Positions 15,858 to 24,385 of a DNA stretch of 64,000 nucleotides are shown here, piece after piece. This DNA comes from JAPULR01 sp965238215. GTDB lineage: Bacteria > Chloroflexota > Dehalococcoidia > Lucifugimonadales > GCA-2712585. Below the pieces are notes generated by a model. The model saw only the letters and a list, made by a program, of their open reading frames with translations. It made no database searches and was not told the origin of the DNA. The position numbers were made by a program, and so were the translations under genes. The DNA lies in contig OZ250180.1 in assembly GCA_965238215.1 (NCBI GenBank), positions 1,550,001 through 1,614,000 on the forward strand, given 5' to 3'. The first letter of the stretch is position 1, and each line of letters starts with the position of its first letter.

Positions 15858-16703
15858 CTAGCAAACGACGCCCAGAATCACGTTGTCTATGAGGCGTGTG
15901 TCGCCTAGCCAGGCCGCGGTGGAGACCATGGCGCCGGCCGTCGCTACGTCCAACTCCTCCATCGTCTCTGGGTGGGCCACGCTGACGTAATCCACCCTTC
16001 GCACCATCGGCTCACTCGCCAGCACGCTGCCGACCCGACGCCGCAGCGCGTCGGCGCGGACTTCGCCGACCAGCCATAGCTTCTCAGCCTGTCGCAAGGC
16101 GCGGTATAGCACTACGGCGGCGCGGCGCTCCGACGGGTCGAGGCGGCTGTTGCGGCTGCTGTAGGCCAACCCGTCGTCTTCCCGCACCGTTGGCGACACC
16201 ACTATCTCCACGGGCACGTTCAGGTCTCTCACCATTGCCTTGACCACAGCGGCCTGCTGTCCGTCCTTCTGTCCAAAATAGGCGCGGGTGGGCGACGTGA
16301 CGTTGAACAGCTTGGCTACAACCGTCGCGACCCCCCGAAAGTGGCCCGGGCGATGAGCGCCCTCCAATCGACGGGAAACCGCGCCAACCTCCACCCAGGT
16401 GTCCATGCCCGGCGGGTACAGCTCCGACGCCTTCGGGGCAAAGACAATTTCCACCTTCTCGTCCTCCAGGATGGCCAGGTCTCGGGCCAGATCTCTAGGA
16501 TAGGCGCTGAGGTCTTCCTTTGGGCCGAATTGGGTGGGATTGACGAAGATGCTTACAACAACCGAGGCGTTCTCTCGCCGGGCGCTGCGCACCAAAGAAA
16601 GGTGGCCGGGATGGAGAAAGCCCATGGTGGGCACAAGACCCACTGGGCGGGGTAGGCTCCTGCAGGCCTGGACCATGTCCGAAACGGATCCGATGACTCG
16701 CAA
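15858..16703 (-). CDS. panC: Pantoate-beta-alanine ligase
   Basis: PanC joins pantoate and beta-alanine with ATP to give pantothenate, the vitamin B5 core of CoA. The 281-aa protein has Pro-Thr-Met-Gly-Phe-Leu-His-Pro-Gly-His near residue 25 (the nucleotidyl-transferase HxGH), Asn-Pro-Thr-Gln-Phe near 55, the Phe-Gly-Gln-Lys-Asp region near 145 and Ser-Ser-Arg-Asn-Ser-Arg-Leu near 178. It starts 5 bases after panB ends, so the two are co-transcribed. Confidence 0.95.
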   Translation of the reverse strand: MRVIGSVSDMVQACRSLPRPVGLVPTMGFLHPGHLSLVRSARRENASVVVSIFVNPTQFGPKEDLSAYPRDLARDLAILEDEKVEIVFAPKASELYPPGMDTWVEVGAVSRRLEGAHRPGHFRGVATVVAKLFNVTSPTRAYFGQKDGQQAAVVKAMVRDLNVPVEIVVSPTVREDDGLAYSSRNSRLDPSERRAAVVLYRALRQAEKLWLVGEVRADALRRRVGSVLASEPMVRRVDYVSVAHPETMEELDVATAGAMVSTAAWLGDTRLIDNVILGVVC

Positions 16704-16708
16704 CGATT

Positions 16709-17545
16709 TCAGTCTTCCAGAAGGTCTTTAAGCAGCGCCTCGTCCATGTCGAAGCTCTCCTTGGAGGTGGGGAAGACTCCATCCCGGACCTCCTGGGCAT
16801 ACCGCTCAAGGGCGGCGGCGATGGTCTCGGAAAGGTTGAGATACTGCCGGGTATGCTTGGGGACGAAATCGTCGTAGAGGCCCAGAATGTCGTGGATGAC
16901 CTGCACCTGGCCGTCGCAGTGAGGCCCGGCGCCGATGCCGATAGTCGGGATGGAGAGTTTATGGGTGATGATGCGTGCCAGGGGCGCGGGTACAAGCTCC
17001 AGCACCAGGGAGTAGGCCCCGGCCTCTTCCAATGCCCGTGCATCTTCGAGCAACCGGACAGCCTCTCGCCTCCCCTTACCCTGAACTCTGTACCCACCGA
17101 ATTGGTGAACCGATTGGGGCGTGAGGCCCAGATGACCCATAACGGGGATTCCCGCTTCGACTATCCGGCGCACCTTCTCCACCGTGGGGCCGGCGCCCTC
17201 CAGCTTCACGGACTGCGCGCCTCCTTCCTGCACCAGCCTTCCGGCGTTCCTGAGTGCCTCCTCCGCGCTTGTCTGGAAGCTCATGAAAGGCATATCCGTC
17301 ACCACCAGCGGACGCTGCGCTCCCCTGACCACGGCCCTGGTGTGCCGCACCATGTCGTCCATGGTCACCGGTATGGTGGAGTCATAACCCAGGCAGACCA
17401 TTCCCAGACTGTCGCCCACCAGGACGATAGGAAAGCCCGCGCGGTCCGCCAGCCGGGCAAAGGTGTAGTCGTAAGCGGTGACGACGGGTATTCGCTGGCC
17501 CTTGGCCTTCATGGACCGTATGCGCCGGGCCGTCATTCTAGCCAT
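16709..17545 (-). CDS. panB: 3-methyl-2-oxobutanoate hydroxymethyltransferase
   Basis: PanB makes ketopantoate from 2-oxoisovalerate and methylenetetrahydrofolate. The 278-aa form starts at ATG 17545 with GGAGG 8 bases upstream. Conserved parts include Val-Thr-Ala-Tyr-Asp-Tyr near residue 22, Val-Gly-Asp-Ser-Leu-Gly-Met near 45 (metal Asp), Asp-Met-Pro-Phe-Met-Ser near 85, and Gly-Ile-Gly-Ala-Gly-Pro-His-Cys-Asp-Gly-Gln near 195. Its start overlaps the end of the upstream DUF2520 gene by 8 bases, so the three genes form one transcript. Confidence 0.95.
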   Translation of the reverse strand: MARMTARRIRSMKAKGQRIPVVTAYDYTFARLADRAGFPIVLVGDSLGMVCLGYDSTIPVTMDDMVRHTRAVVRGAQRPLVVTDMPFMSFQTSAEEALRNAGRLVQEGGAQSVKLEGAGPTVEKVRRIVEAGIPVMGHLGLTPQSVHQFGGYRVQGKGRREAVRLLEDARALEEAGAYSLVLELVPAPLARIITHKLSIPTIGIGAGPHCDGQVQVIHDILGLYDDFVPKHTRQYLNLSETIAAALERYAQEVRDGVFPTSKESFDMDEALLKDLLED

Positions 17546-18770
17546 GGGACCGCCCTCCGTCGTTGTGCTTGCGACTGGACGCGGAAAGCTCTTGCATCTT
17601 CTGAAGTGCATGGGAGCCGACAGGTGTCCGCGGGCGGGCAGCTTCTTCGAATTCAGTCAGCAGGCAGTCTAATTCACGCAGTTTCTGCCGGGCGAGGGCG
17701 GGCGTCAGGGGGATTGATGCCCTCGTTAAGGCTATGTATAGGGAAAGAAATTCCGGCGCGCGGGCTTCCAGGGCCTCCAGATGTCGGCGCAGTGTGGCCA
17801 CGTCGCCTCTCACCACGGGGCCGGTGGCGGCCGCTTCAGGGCCGAGGACCGCCGCGTTCTCCAGGGTGGCCCGGGCAAGGGGAATAATGGATCGAAATGC
17901 CGTCTCCTCGTCTACGCCCATCTTCTGCCAGAGAGCGGCGGCGGAGCGGAGCAGGGCGACAAGGGCGCCACAGCTCATGACTGCCGAGGCGTGATACAGG
18001 GGGCGGTCCGCCGGCTCCACCTCGATGGTCCCGCCACCCAGGTCCGACGCCATAGCGTCCAGAGTGTTCCTAAGCCAGCCCTTGCCCTCCACGGCGAAGG
18101 TCACGCCCTCCAATCGGGCTTGTGCCACCGCAGCGACGACAGAGGCGTTTTCATTCATCGGCAAAGACGTGAAGGTCTGAAGGGGGTGGAAGGAACCGCA
18201 GAGGGCGCCCGCAGTTGCGGCGGGGCTGAGAAGCTCCGTTGTGCCCGCGCCGCTGCAGTGGACCACTCCCCAGTTTGCAAGCCAGTCGAGGGACGATGCC
18301 ATCTGAGTGATTACGTCGTCAGGGACGGTTAGGAAGACGATGCGGCACTTGTCCACCACCGTTTGGGGTTCACTCTCCGCGCTGCATCCGGGAATCAGGC
18401 GGGCCAGACGAAGGGCCGAAGCGTAGGAGCGGCTGGCCACGGCCTTGACATTCCAGCCAGCCGCGGATAGGGCTACAGCCAGGGTTGTGGCCAGGGCGCC
18501 CGCGCCAATGAAGCCGACGGCGGGACGCTTATCCGAGTGACGGATCAACGGGGTCGCGGTAGCTTCTTCGGGCGCAGCTTTGCTTGCGGTTGCGCGGAAA
18601 GGCGTGGGATTCGTGTGGGCTTTCCCCTTGGCATCAGGGCAAACGCCAAGTTCGACATCCGCAAGCGAAGCAAACGGAGCGAAAGTTATAGAAGGGGAAA
18701 GTATTTCCAGCGTTGCCGTCTCGGTCCTCATGGGATCCCAGCGGCCTCCTGAACTCGACGGAAGGCTCAC
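17538..18770 (-). CDS. Rossmann-like/DUF2520 oxidoreductase, candidate ketopantoate reductase
   Basis: The 410-aa product has an unusual ~80-residue N-terminal region. A Rossmann domain follows (Gly-Phe-Ile-Gly-Ala-Gly-Ala-Leu-Ala near residue 86), with Leu-Thr-Val-Pro-Asp-Asp near 150 and His-Cys-Ser-Gly-Ala near 172. The C-terminal helical DUF2520 domain has Tyr-His-Ala-Ser-Ala-Val-Met near 260. The start is GTG 18770; an in-frame ATG at 18731 is an alternative. It is first in an operon with panB and panC, and the pathway step between those two enzymes is NADPH-dependent reduction of ketopantoate. No panE is seen here. The role as that reductase is inferred from fold and position, not shown. 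Confidence 0.75.
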   Translation of the reverse strand: MSLPSSSGGRWDPMRTETATLEILSPSITFAPFASLADVELGVCPDAKGKAHTNPTPFRATASKAAPEEATATPLIRHSDKRPAVGFIGAGALATTLAVALSAAGWNVKAVASRSYASALRLARLIPGCSAESEPQTVVDKCRIVFLTVPDDVITQMASSLDWLANWGVVHCSGAGTTELLSPAATAGALCGSFHPLQTFTSLPMNENASVVAAVAQARLEGVTFAVEGKGWLRNTLDAMASDLGGGTIEVEPADRPLYHASAVMSCGALVALLRSAAALWQKMGVDEETAFRSIIPLARATLENAAVLGPEAAATGPVVRGDVATLRRHLEALEARAPEFLSLYIALTRASIPLTPALARQKLRELDCLLTEFEEAARPRTPVGSHALQKMQELSASSRKHNDGGRSHG

Positions 18771-18973
18771 CCCCCGGAACGGGTGGATGGCGGGCCAATG
18801 ATACCACCGCGTCGGTAAGCCTTCAACGCGGCTCCGGTCGTTCGCTCATTGCGGGGTAGACGGAACAACGCCTCGTTTATCCTCGTAATGACCTCTCACG
18901 GATAGATCGCCGCTCTCTGCCAGCAACGGATTGTCCCCTGACCCAATCATTGAACATTTGCAGAAAAAGCAAG

Positions 18974-19003
18974 TTGACACACGTCAGCGGTTCTCTGTAA
19001 TAT
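18974..19003 (+). promoter_or_regulatory. Promoter of the NYN gene
   Basis: TTGACA (18974-18979), 18 bases, then TAATAT (18998-19003). Transcription would begin near 19010, so the longer reading frame from 18931 cannot be translated from this promoter. Confidence 0.6.
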
Positions 19004-19023
19004 ATAGATCTACACCCCCTGTT

Positions 19024-19073
19024 GGCTTCGGCCTCAGGGCGCGAGGCTGCCTAATGGCAGCCTCAGCTTTTTT
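19024..19073 (+). terminator. Leader with intrinsic terminator and alternative stem (attenuator-like)
   Basis: A GGC-TTCG-GCC mini-hairpin (19024-19033) is followed by GCCTC (19031-19035). That GCCTC can pair with GAGGC at 19043-19047. The same GAGGC is also the start of the 9-bp terminator arm GAGGCTGCC, which pairs with GGCAGCCTC around a TAAT loop and is followed by TTTTTT (19068-19073). The two pairings exclude each other. The ATG at 19054 lies at the loop and its GAGG ribosome site lies in the stem, so both transcription and translation could be gated. Confidence 0.6.
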
Positions 19074-19710
19074 GGGACTGCCTCACATCCGCACCAACGT
19101 CTACATTGACGGCTTCAATCTCTACTATCGCGCCCTGCGGCAGACACCGTATCGTTGGCTGGACATGCGGAAGCTGACGCAGTTGTTGCTGCCCCGGCAC
19201 AATATGGGAAGAATTCGCGAATTCACGGCGCTCATTGCCAACCGGACTAGCGATCCCACGCAAGCCCAGCGGCAACAGACCTATCTTCGCGCCCTGGGAA
19301 CTATCCCCTACCTAACCATACATTATGGACACTTCCTTTCGAAGACAAAACGGCGTCCCTTGGCGCAACGTCCGGTGTCCGGCCCTCACATCGTTGAGAT
19401 ACTCGACACCGAGGAGAAGGGTTCCGACGTCAACCTGGCCTCTTATCTACTGTTGGACGGCTTCGCAAATCAATGCGATTTGGCGGTAGTCATTTCGAAT
19501 GACTCGGATCTCGTGACGCCAATCGAGATGGTAAGAACCAGGCTGGGCAAGCGGGTCGGCATTCTCGACCCAAGCCGAAAACGGAGCTTTGAACTGTACA
19601 ACGCGGCTTCTTGGTACAGGCCACTGCGATCGGGACCCGTGAGCGCGAGCCTGTTCCCCGATACTCTCTCGAACACTCGAGGCCCGATTACTAAGCCCAG
19701 TGGGTGGTGA
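19054..19710 (+). CDS. NYN-domain (LabA/DUF88-like) putative ribonuclease
   Basis: About 218 aa from ATG 19054, chosen because GAGG lies 7 bases upstream and the promoter starts RNA near 19010. NYN domains share the PIN fold and are predicted metal-dependent RNases. The sequence has Tyr-Ile-Asp-Gly-Phe-Asn-Leu-Tyr-Tyr (first acidic site), Glu-Lys-Gly-Ser-Asp-Val-Asn-Leu-Ala (second) and Ser-Asn-Asp-Ser-Asp-Leu (third), all intact. The leader ahead of it resembles an attenuator. It is a single gene with no obvious partner; its biological role is unknown. Confidence 0.82.
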   Translation: MAASAFLGLPHIRTNVYIDGFNLYYRALRQTPYRWLDMRKLTQLLLPRHNMGRIREFTALIANRTSDPTQAQRQQTYLRALGTIPYLTIHYGHFLSKTKRRPLAQRPVSGPHIVEILDTEEKGSDVNLASYLLLDGFANQCDLAVVISNDSDLVTPIEMVRTRLGKRVGILDPSRKRSFELYNAASWYRPLRSGPVSASLFPDTLSNTRGPITKPSGW

Positions 19711-19760
19711 CTGCTGAACGCCGCCCTGCGGCATTGGGGCCTTTTCACCAAATACCGTTC

Positions 19761-19789
19761 TTGACACTGGATTGATAGCTTCCTATAAT
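19761..19789 (+). promoter_or_regulatory. Consensus sigma-70 promoter for the DUF1800-DUF1501 operon
   Basis: TTGACA, exactly 17 bases, TATAAT: a perfect match to the housekeeping consensus, 78 bases before the DUF1800 ATG. AAAGGAG precedes that ATG. This predicts strong constitutive expression. Confidence 0.8.
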
Positions 19790-19866
19790 TACGTCACCTC
19801 TATTTGACCTCGGCTAAAGCCGTGGGCTGTTAGGGGAGCATGTAGTTTGTAGAAAGGAGTGGCTTA

Positions 19867-21282
19867 ATGGCAAAAAAGGACATCGCATTGATGGCCCACC
19901 TGATGCGCCGCGCCGGTTTCGGAGCCACCTACGACGAGCTTGAAGCAAGAGCCGCCAAGGGCTACGAAGCCACCGTGGAAGAGTTGGTGGACCCCGACGC
20001 CCACGGTGTGTCGGAGTACGACGAGTTGACTTTGGCTCGCTACTTCCCAGACATGGAAGTGCCTTCCGCACCCGCCATGGGCACGGCCAACTTCATGTAC
20101 CACCTGTACACCACGCCTCGTCCCCTGGTGGAAAAGATGACCCTCTTCTGGCACATGCTCTTCGCCACCGGCAACTCCAAGGTGGACAACCCACCGGAGA
20201 TGCTCCAGCAGATTGAGATGTTCCGCCGGCACGGAATGGGGGACTACAAAGAACTGCTGGTCCGCCTTTCCAAAGACCCATCCATGATATTCTGGCTGGA
20301 CAACAACGAGAACCACAAGCGTGCGCCCAACGAGAACTGGGGCCGCGAGCTCTTGGAGCTCTTCTCCATGGGCCAGGGCAACTATTCCGAAGACGACGTC
20401 AAGATGGCTGCCCGGGCCTTCACCGGCTGGACCATTCTTCCCAAGATTCCGCGCACTCCCTATCAGCGCCACCACTGGAAGTTCATCTACAAGGCAGAGG
20501 ACCACGACCATAGTGAGAAGGCCTTCCTGGGCCGCACCGGCCGCTTCAACGGGGAGGACATCATAGACATCATCGTGCAGCAGCCGGCCACGGCCAATTT
20601 CATGGCCCGCCATCTGTACAACTTCTTCGTCGCCGACGAAGTCCAGGTACCCAGCTGGCTCGACGTGCCCCCCAAGGACCCCGAGGCCGTTCAAGCCATC
20701 GCCGACACTTTTGTAAATTCCGACTTCGACATTAGGACTACCTTGCGCTTTATCTTCAAGTCCGACTTCTTCAAGGACGAGAGCGTATGGTTCGCCAAAG
20801 TGAAGAACCCCGCCGAGGTGGTAGCCGGCACCATTCGGCTAGTCGGAGACTTTCAGGAGCCCCGTCCCGGAGTGCTTCCTATTGGACTGGAAGGCACCTA
20901 CCAGGGGCAGGACCTGATCAATCCCCCCAGCGTCGAGGGCTGGCATACGGGTCAGGAGTGGATAGACACCGGCTCCCTGGTCCGCCGCGTCAACTTCGTC
21001 GCCGACAGTTTCAGCAACGCTGACATGCCCGGCATCAAGTCCATCATCAACCGTCTGGGCGCCAGCGATACCCTCACCCCCAAGGAGCTCGTGGACGGCT
21101 GCCTGGAGCTTTTGGGCGCCGTTCAGATAAACGACGAGACCCGCGAACAGCTCCTCACCCACATCCGGGAGGACGGCGACATAAGCCGCGGCTCCACGGA
21201 GGAAGAGACTAGGACTTTCGGCAAGAGGGTAACGGAAGTACTGCAACTAATAGCCGCAACCAGGGAGTACCAGTTCGGCTAG
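19867..21282 (+). CDS. DUF1800 family protein
   Basis: This 471-aa member of the DUF1800 family is almost always encoded next to a DUF1501 protein, as here. Recognisable parts are the Ala-His-Leu-Met-Arg-Arg-Ala-Gly-Phe-Gly start, Phe-Trp-His-Met-Leu-Phe-Ala near residue 95, Asn-Glu-Asn-Trp-Gly-Arg-Glu-Leu-Leu-Glu-Leu near 155, and Pro-Pro-Ser-Val-Glu-Gly-Trp near 355. There is no export signal in this copy, although many relatives are secreted. The function is unknown. It begins behind a perfect promoter, so it is likely highly expressed. Confidence 0.88.
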   Translation: MAKKDIALMAHLMRRAGFGATYDELEARAAKGYEATVEELVDPDAHGVSEYDELTLARYFPDMEVPSAPAMGTANFMYHLYTTPRPLVEKMTLFWHMLFATGNSKVDNPPEMLQQIEMFRRHGMGDYKELLVRLSKDPSMIFWLDNNENHKRAPNENWGRELLELFSMGQGNYSEDDVKMAARAFTGWTILPKIPRTPYQRHHWKFIYKAEDHDHSEKAFLGRTGRFNGEDIIDIIVQQPATANFMARHLYNFFVADEVQVPSWLDVPPKDPEAVQAIADTFVNSDFDIRTTLRFIFKSDFFKDESVWFAKVKNPAEVVAGTIRLVGDFQEPRPGVLPIGLEGTYQGQDLINPPSVEGWHTGQEWIDTGSLVRRVNFVADSFSNADMPGIKSIINRLGASDTLTPKELVDGCLELLGAVQINDETREQLLTHIREDGDISRGSTEEETRTFGKRVTEVLQLIAATREYQFG

Positions 21283-21333
21283 AAGATTGGAAAGCGAAGA
21301 TGAACCTTAACCCCAATGAAAGGAGCAAACGTC

Positions 21334-22458
21334 ATGGCTAAAGATCCAGTCTTGGTAGTTTTTCAGCTAACCGGAGGTAACGACTACCTCAACACCATAA
21401 TCCCCCGACAGAACCCCCTCTACAGGGACTACCGTAAGATGGTGGTCATCCCGGAGGGTGAAGAGATACCCATCGACGACAACTATGGCTTCCACCCGGA
21501 GATGGCCCCGATAAAGCAGTTCTGGGACGAGGGCAAGATGGCTCTCATTCACGGAATAGGATACGACAACTCCCCCAGGTCCCACTTCCGCTCAATGGAC
21601 ATCTGGCACACCTGCGAGCCGGACAAGGTAGGCACTGAGGGTTGGGTGGGTCGCTCCATCCAAGTGGTAGACCCCAACAAGGAGAACGTCCTCACCGGCG
21701 TAAACTTTGGCCAGGGTCTTCCGCGGGCCATGGCCCTTCCCGGCGTACCCGTAGCGTCCGTTTCCGACATCGAGAACTACGGCGTGCTCACCGGCATCAC
21801 GGACCATGACCAGCGCATGCGCGCCCTGGACCGCTTCCAGCGGATCTACTCGCCCGCCATCGGCCGCGGCCCCGTCATGGACTATCTGGGACAGACAGGT
21901 CTGGACGCCCTCAAGGGCGCCGACATCCTGAAGACCGCGCCGGAGCAGTACAGTTCCTCCGTGGAATACGCTGCGACCCCCATCGCTCAGAAGCTCCGTG
22001 GCATCTCCATGGTGCACCAGGCAAATCTGGGGACCCGCTTCTTCTACACCCAGCACGCCAGCTTCGACACCCACGCCAGCCAGATGCCCGGTCACCATCA
22101 GCTCTGGAAGGACTGCTCCGCGGCAATCTCGGACTTTTTCGCCGACCTGCGCGAGCACGACGCCGCTGACAATGTTGTTCTCATCATGTTCAGCGAGTTC
22201 GGTCGCCGCGTCCGCGACAACGGCTCCGGCACCGACCACGGCGCCGGCGGAGTCGCCTTCGCAATCGGCGATCCCGTCGTGGGCGGTCACTACTCCGAGT
22301 ACCCCTCGATGGACGAGGTGGACCTGCAGGAGGGCGACCTGGCCCCCAACTACGACTTCCGTGGCTTCTACTCCAGCCTGCTGGAGCAGTACATGGGTCT
22401 TGACCCGACGGAAATCGTCGGCGGCACCTTCGAGCAGCTCGACTTCATCGCGAAGTAA
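21334..22458 (+). CDS. DUF1501 family (sulfatase-like fold) protein
   Basis: A protein of 374 aa from ATG 21334, which has AAAGGAG 8 bases upstream; the ATG at 21316 lies over that site. The fold belongs to the alkaline phosphatase/sulfatase superfamily. Features are Gln-Leu-Thr-Gly-Gly-Asn-Asp near residue 13, His-Phe-Arg-Ser-Met-Asp near 84, Phe-Asp-Thr-His near 247, Phe-Ser-Glu-Phe-Gly-Arg-Arg near 288 and Thr-Asp-His-Gly near 302, the usual metal-site positions. It is the partner of the DUF1800 gene 51 bases upstream, ended by a strong terminator. Substrate unknown. Confidence 0.88.
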   Translation: MAKDPVLVVFQLTGGNDYLNTIIPRQNPLYRDYRKMVVIPEGEEIPIDDNYGFHPEMAPIKQFWDEGKMALIHGIGYDNSPRSHFRSMDIWHTCEPDKVGTEGWVGRSIQVVDPNKENVLTGVNFGQGLPRAMALPGVPVASVSDIENYGVLTGITDHDQRMRALDRFQRIYSPAIGRGPVMDYLGQTGLDALKGADILKTAPEQYSSSVEYAATPIAQKLRGISMVHQANLGTRFFYTQHASFDTHASQMPGHHQLWKDCSAAISDFFADLREHDAADNVVLIMFSEFGRRVRDNGSGTDHGAGGVAFAIGDPVVGGHYSEYPSMDEVDLQEGDLAPNYDFRGFYSSLLEQYMGLDPTEIVGGTFEQLDFIAK

Positions 22459-22499
22459 GCTCTCTTTGCCAAGGGACCCCTTAGGTATCCGGTAACAAA

Positions 22500-22540
22500 C
22501 GACGGGCCGCCCCGCCATGGGGTGGCCCGTCGCCATTTTT
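22500..22540 (+). terminator. Intrinsic terminator after DUF1501
   Basis: A 14-bp stem (one G-T pair) between 22500-22513 and 22519-22532 with a 5-base loop, followed by CCATTTTT. Confidence 0.85.
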
Positions 22541-22566
22541 CATGAAATCCACTTGAGGGAGCACAC

Positions 22567-23574
22567 ATGCCAATAACGCAAATAGCTACCGGCCGGGCCT
22601 TCAGCTACATGGACAACATCGGCCAAATCGGCGCCTCCGGCCCCAGCCTCCGCCATCCCGTTGGGCTGGCTCGCGGCGCCAACGACGTCCTCTACGTGGC
22701 CAACTGGGGCACGGAGTCCCAGGGCGGCGCCAGAATCACCAAGTGCGTCATGTCAACCCAGGAGTGGCTGGCGGACATCGGACAGCACGGCTCCGGGGAC
22801 GGGGAGTTCATCTGGCCAGGCGGTCTCGTCGTAGACTCCGACGAGAACCTTTATCTAACGGACCAGGCGGACAGCAAGGTTGTCATCTTCGACAAGGAGG
22901 GCGGCTTTATCGCCAAGTGGGGGGAGGAAGGCTGCGGGGCGGGCCAGATGCTAAGGCCCAGCGGCATAGCCTTCGACTCCCAGGGAAACCTGCTCATCTC
23001 CGATACTCGCAACCACCGCATCCAGAAGTTCACCAAGGACGGACAGTTCCTGGGGTCCTTTGGCTCTTACGGCTCCAGCGAGGGCGAGTTCGACCTGCCC
23101 TGGGGTCTGGACGTGGACGCCGACGACAACGTCTACGTTGCCGATTGGGGCAACAACCGTGTCCAGAAGCTCTCGGCGTCAGGGGAGCACCTTCAGACCT
23201 TTGGCGAACCCGGCAACGGACGGGGACAGCTGGACCACCCCAGCGACGTGACAGTGGACAAGGACGGAGACGTGTACATCGCCGATTGGGCCAACAACCG
23301 GGCGATTGTCTACCAGCCCGACGGCACGTTCCTGGTAACGCTGATAGGGGACGCCACCAACCTTTCCGAGTGGGCCAAGTCGAAGGTCGCCGCCAACCCG
23401 GACCTGGCCAAGGCCAGAGCGCGGGCCGACCTCGAGCCAGAATGGCGCCTGTGGCACCCCGCCGCCATTCTGGTGGACGACGACTACAACATCCTCATCG
23501 CCGAGGCCCAGCACATGAGGGTGCAGATCTATCAGAAGGACCCGGCCTATTTTGAAGCCCAGTTCACGCTGTAG
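22567..23574 (+). CDS. NHL-repeat beta-propeller protein
   Basis: This 335-aa protein is built from five or six NHL-type blades. Each carries a Gly-Xaa-Phe/Leu-Xaa-Xaa-Pro-Xaa-Gly-Leu/Ile, then Val-Asp-Xaa-Asp-Xaa-Asn-Xaa-Tyr-Ile/Val-Ala-Asp and Asn-Asn/His-Arg-Val/Ile-Gln pattern (clear blades near residues 70, 115, 160, 210 and 290). NHL propellers bind proteins, RNA or small ligands. There is no signal peptide. It follows the DUF1501 terminator and is closed by its own, so it is probably a separate unit. No catalytic motif seen. Confidence 0.88.
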   Translation: MPITQIATGRAFSYMDNIGQIGASGPSLRHPVGLARGANDVLYVANWGTESQGGARITKCVMSTQEWLADIGQHGSGDGEFIWPGGLVVDSDENLYLTDQADSKVVIFDKEGGFIAKWGEEGCGAGQMLRPSGIAFDSQGNLLISDTRNHRIQKFTKDGQFLGSFGSYGSSEGEFDLPWGLDVDADDNVYVADWGNNRVQKLSASGEHLQTFGEPGNGRGQLDHPSDVTVDKDGDVYIADWANNRAIVYQPDGTFLVTLIGDATNLSEWAKSKVAANPDLAKARARADLEPEWRLWHPAAILVDDDYNILIAEAQHMRVQIYQKDPAYFEAQFTL

Positions 23575-23606
23575 GCAGGGACGCTCAGCTAACGGAGGAA
23601 ATGATG

Positions 23607-23630
23607 AAGGGCACGTTTCAACGTGCCCTT
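23607..23630 (+). terminator. Hairpin after the NHL gene
   Basis: AAGGGCACGTT and AACGTGCCCTT form a perfect 11-bp stem with a 2-base loop (more likely 4 after fraying), 32 bases after the stop. The T-run is weak. Confidence 0.65.
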
Positions 23631-23833
23631 CCACTTTATGGTCCAATAGGGAGATTTTAGAACAACTTCCGGAATAAGTGGCGCTTATCCCCTCAGCAAA
23701 ACCAAGGCTATGAATCTTTCGAAAAAGGTGAGTCTAGAATTGAAGAGAAATATCTCACCAAGTGTCCTCTTACTCGTAGCTTTCGATACAGCGACTGGCA
23801 AATCTGCCGTCATCTGAGATGCGTCTCTCCTCT

Positions 23834-24379
23834 TTATGGCCTTTGCCCTTGGAACCTACTGGTGAGCCTAGACTTTGAGGGTTTCCCAAGACGCTCTACG
23901 ATTAGCTGGCAAATTTTCTGACCTGGATATAGCTTACAGAGAAAAGGCCCAACATGGGATATCTCAAGCCTCAAATGTCCCGTGAATGTCGCATGAACTG
24001 TCGGAGCTGTCTGATGAATCGAGACTCCCAGTCTTCCCATAGAACTACGCCCTTCTACCCGCGCTGCGAGAGTATTGGGAAGCCTTATTCTCTCAAGTGT
24101 ATACGCAAGTACAAACTTGCCTGGCTGAAGTGTAAATGCTTCGCCATCATTTACGTGAACAGTGTTCCCATAACTCTGTAAGCCTGCCTCTATATCAATA
24201 TCGGATTTCAGGTCAACAATTGTAGTAAATCCTTGTTTTGGCTCTGGGAAAGACGTAAAGGTGTTGCCTAGTCTCAGGTCAATGGATGAAGGACCTACTT
24301 GTACCGGACTAAGCGGGGGATCAAAGACAAGCTGTTCGGCACGAATAGCTTCCCAGATTTCTTCGTCACTGAGAATCAT
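23834..24379 (-). CDS. dCTP deaminase/dUTPase-family protein
   Basis: This 181-aa protein belongs to the trimeric dCTP deaminase/dUTPase fold, which keeps dUTP low and supplies dUMP. Present are Gly-Pro-Ser-Ser-Ile-Asp-Leu-Arg-Leu-Gly near residue 29, Glu-Gly-Arg-Ser-Ser-Met-Gly-Arg-Leu-Gly near 108, the Gly-His-Leu-Arg-Leu-Glu-Ile segment with the deaminase-position Glu near 137, and Tyr-Pro-Gly-Gln-Lys-Ile near 152. The usual Ala-Gly-Phe-Ile-Asp-Pro-Gly stretch is replaced by Ala-Pro-Thr-Val-His-Ala-Thr, so it is a divergent branch. Whether it deaminates dCTP is not certain. It lies in a patch of noticeably lower GC, 6 bases after the small gene at 24386, so it may be acquired. Confidence 0.8.
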   Translation of the reverse strand: MILSDEEIWEAIRAEQLVFDPPLSPVQVGPSSIDLRLGNTFTSFPEPKQGFTTIVDLKSDIDIEAGLQSYGNTVHVNDGEAFTLQPGKFVLAYTLERIRLPNTLAARVEGRSSMGRLGVSIHQTAPTVHATFTGHLRLEISHVGPFLCKLYPGQKICQLIVERLGKPSKSRLTSRFQGQRP

Positions 24380-24385
24380 CGTGAC

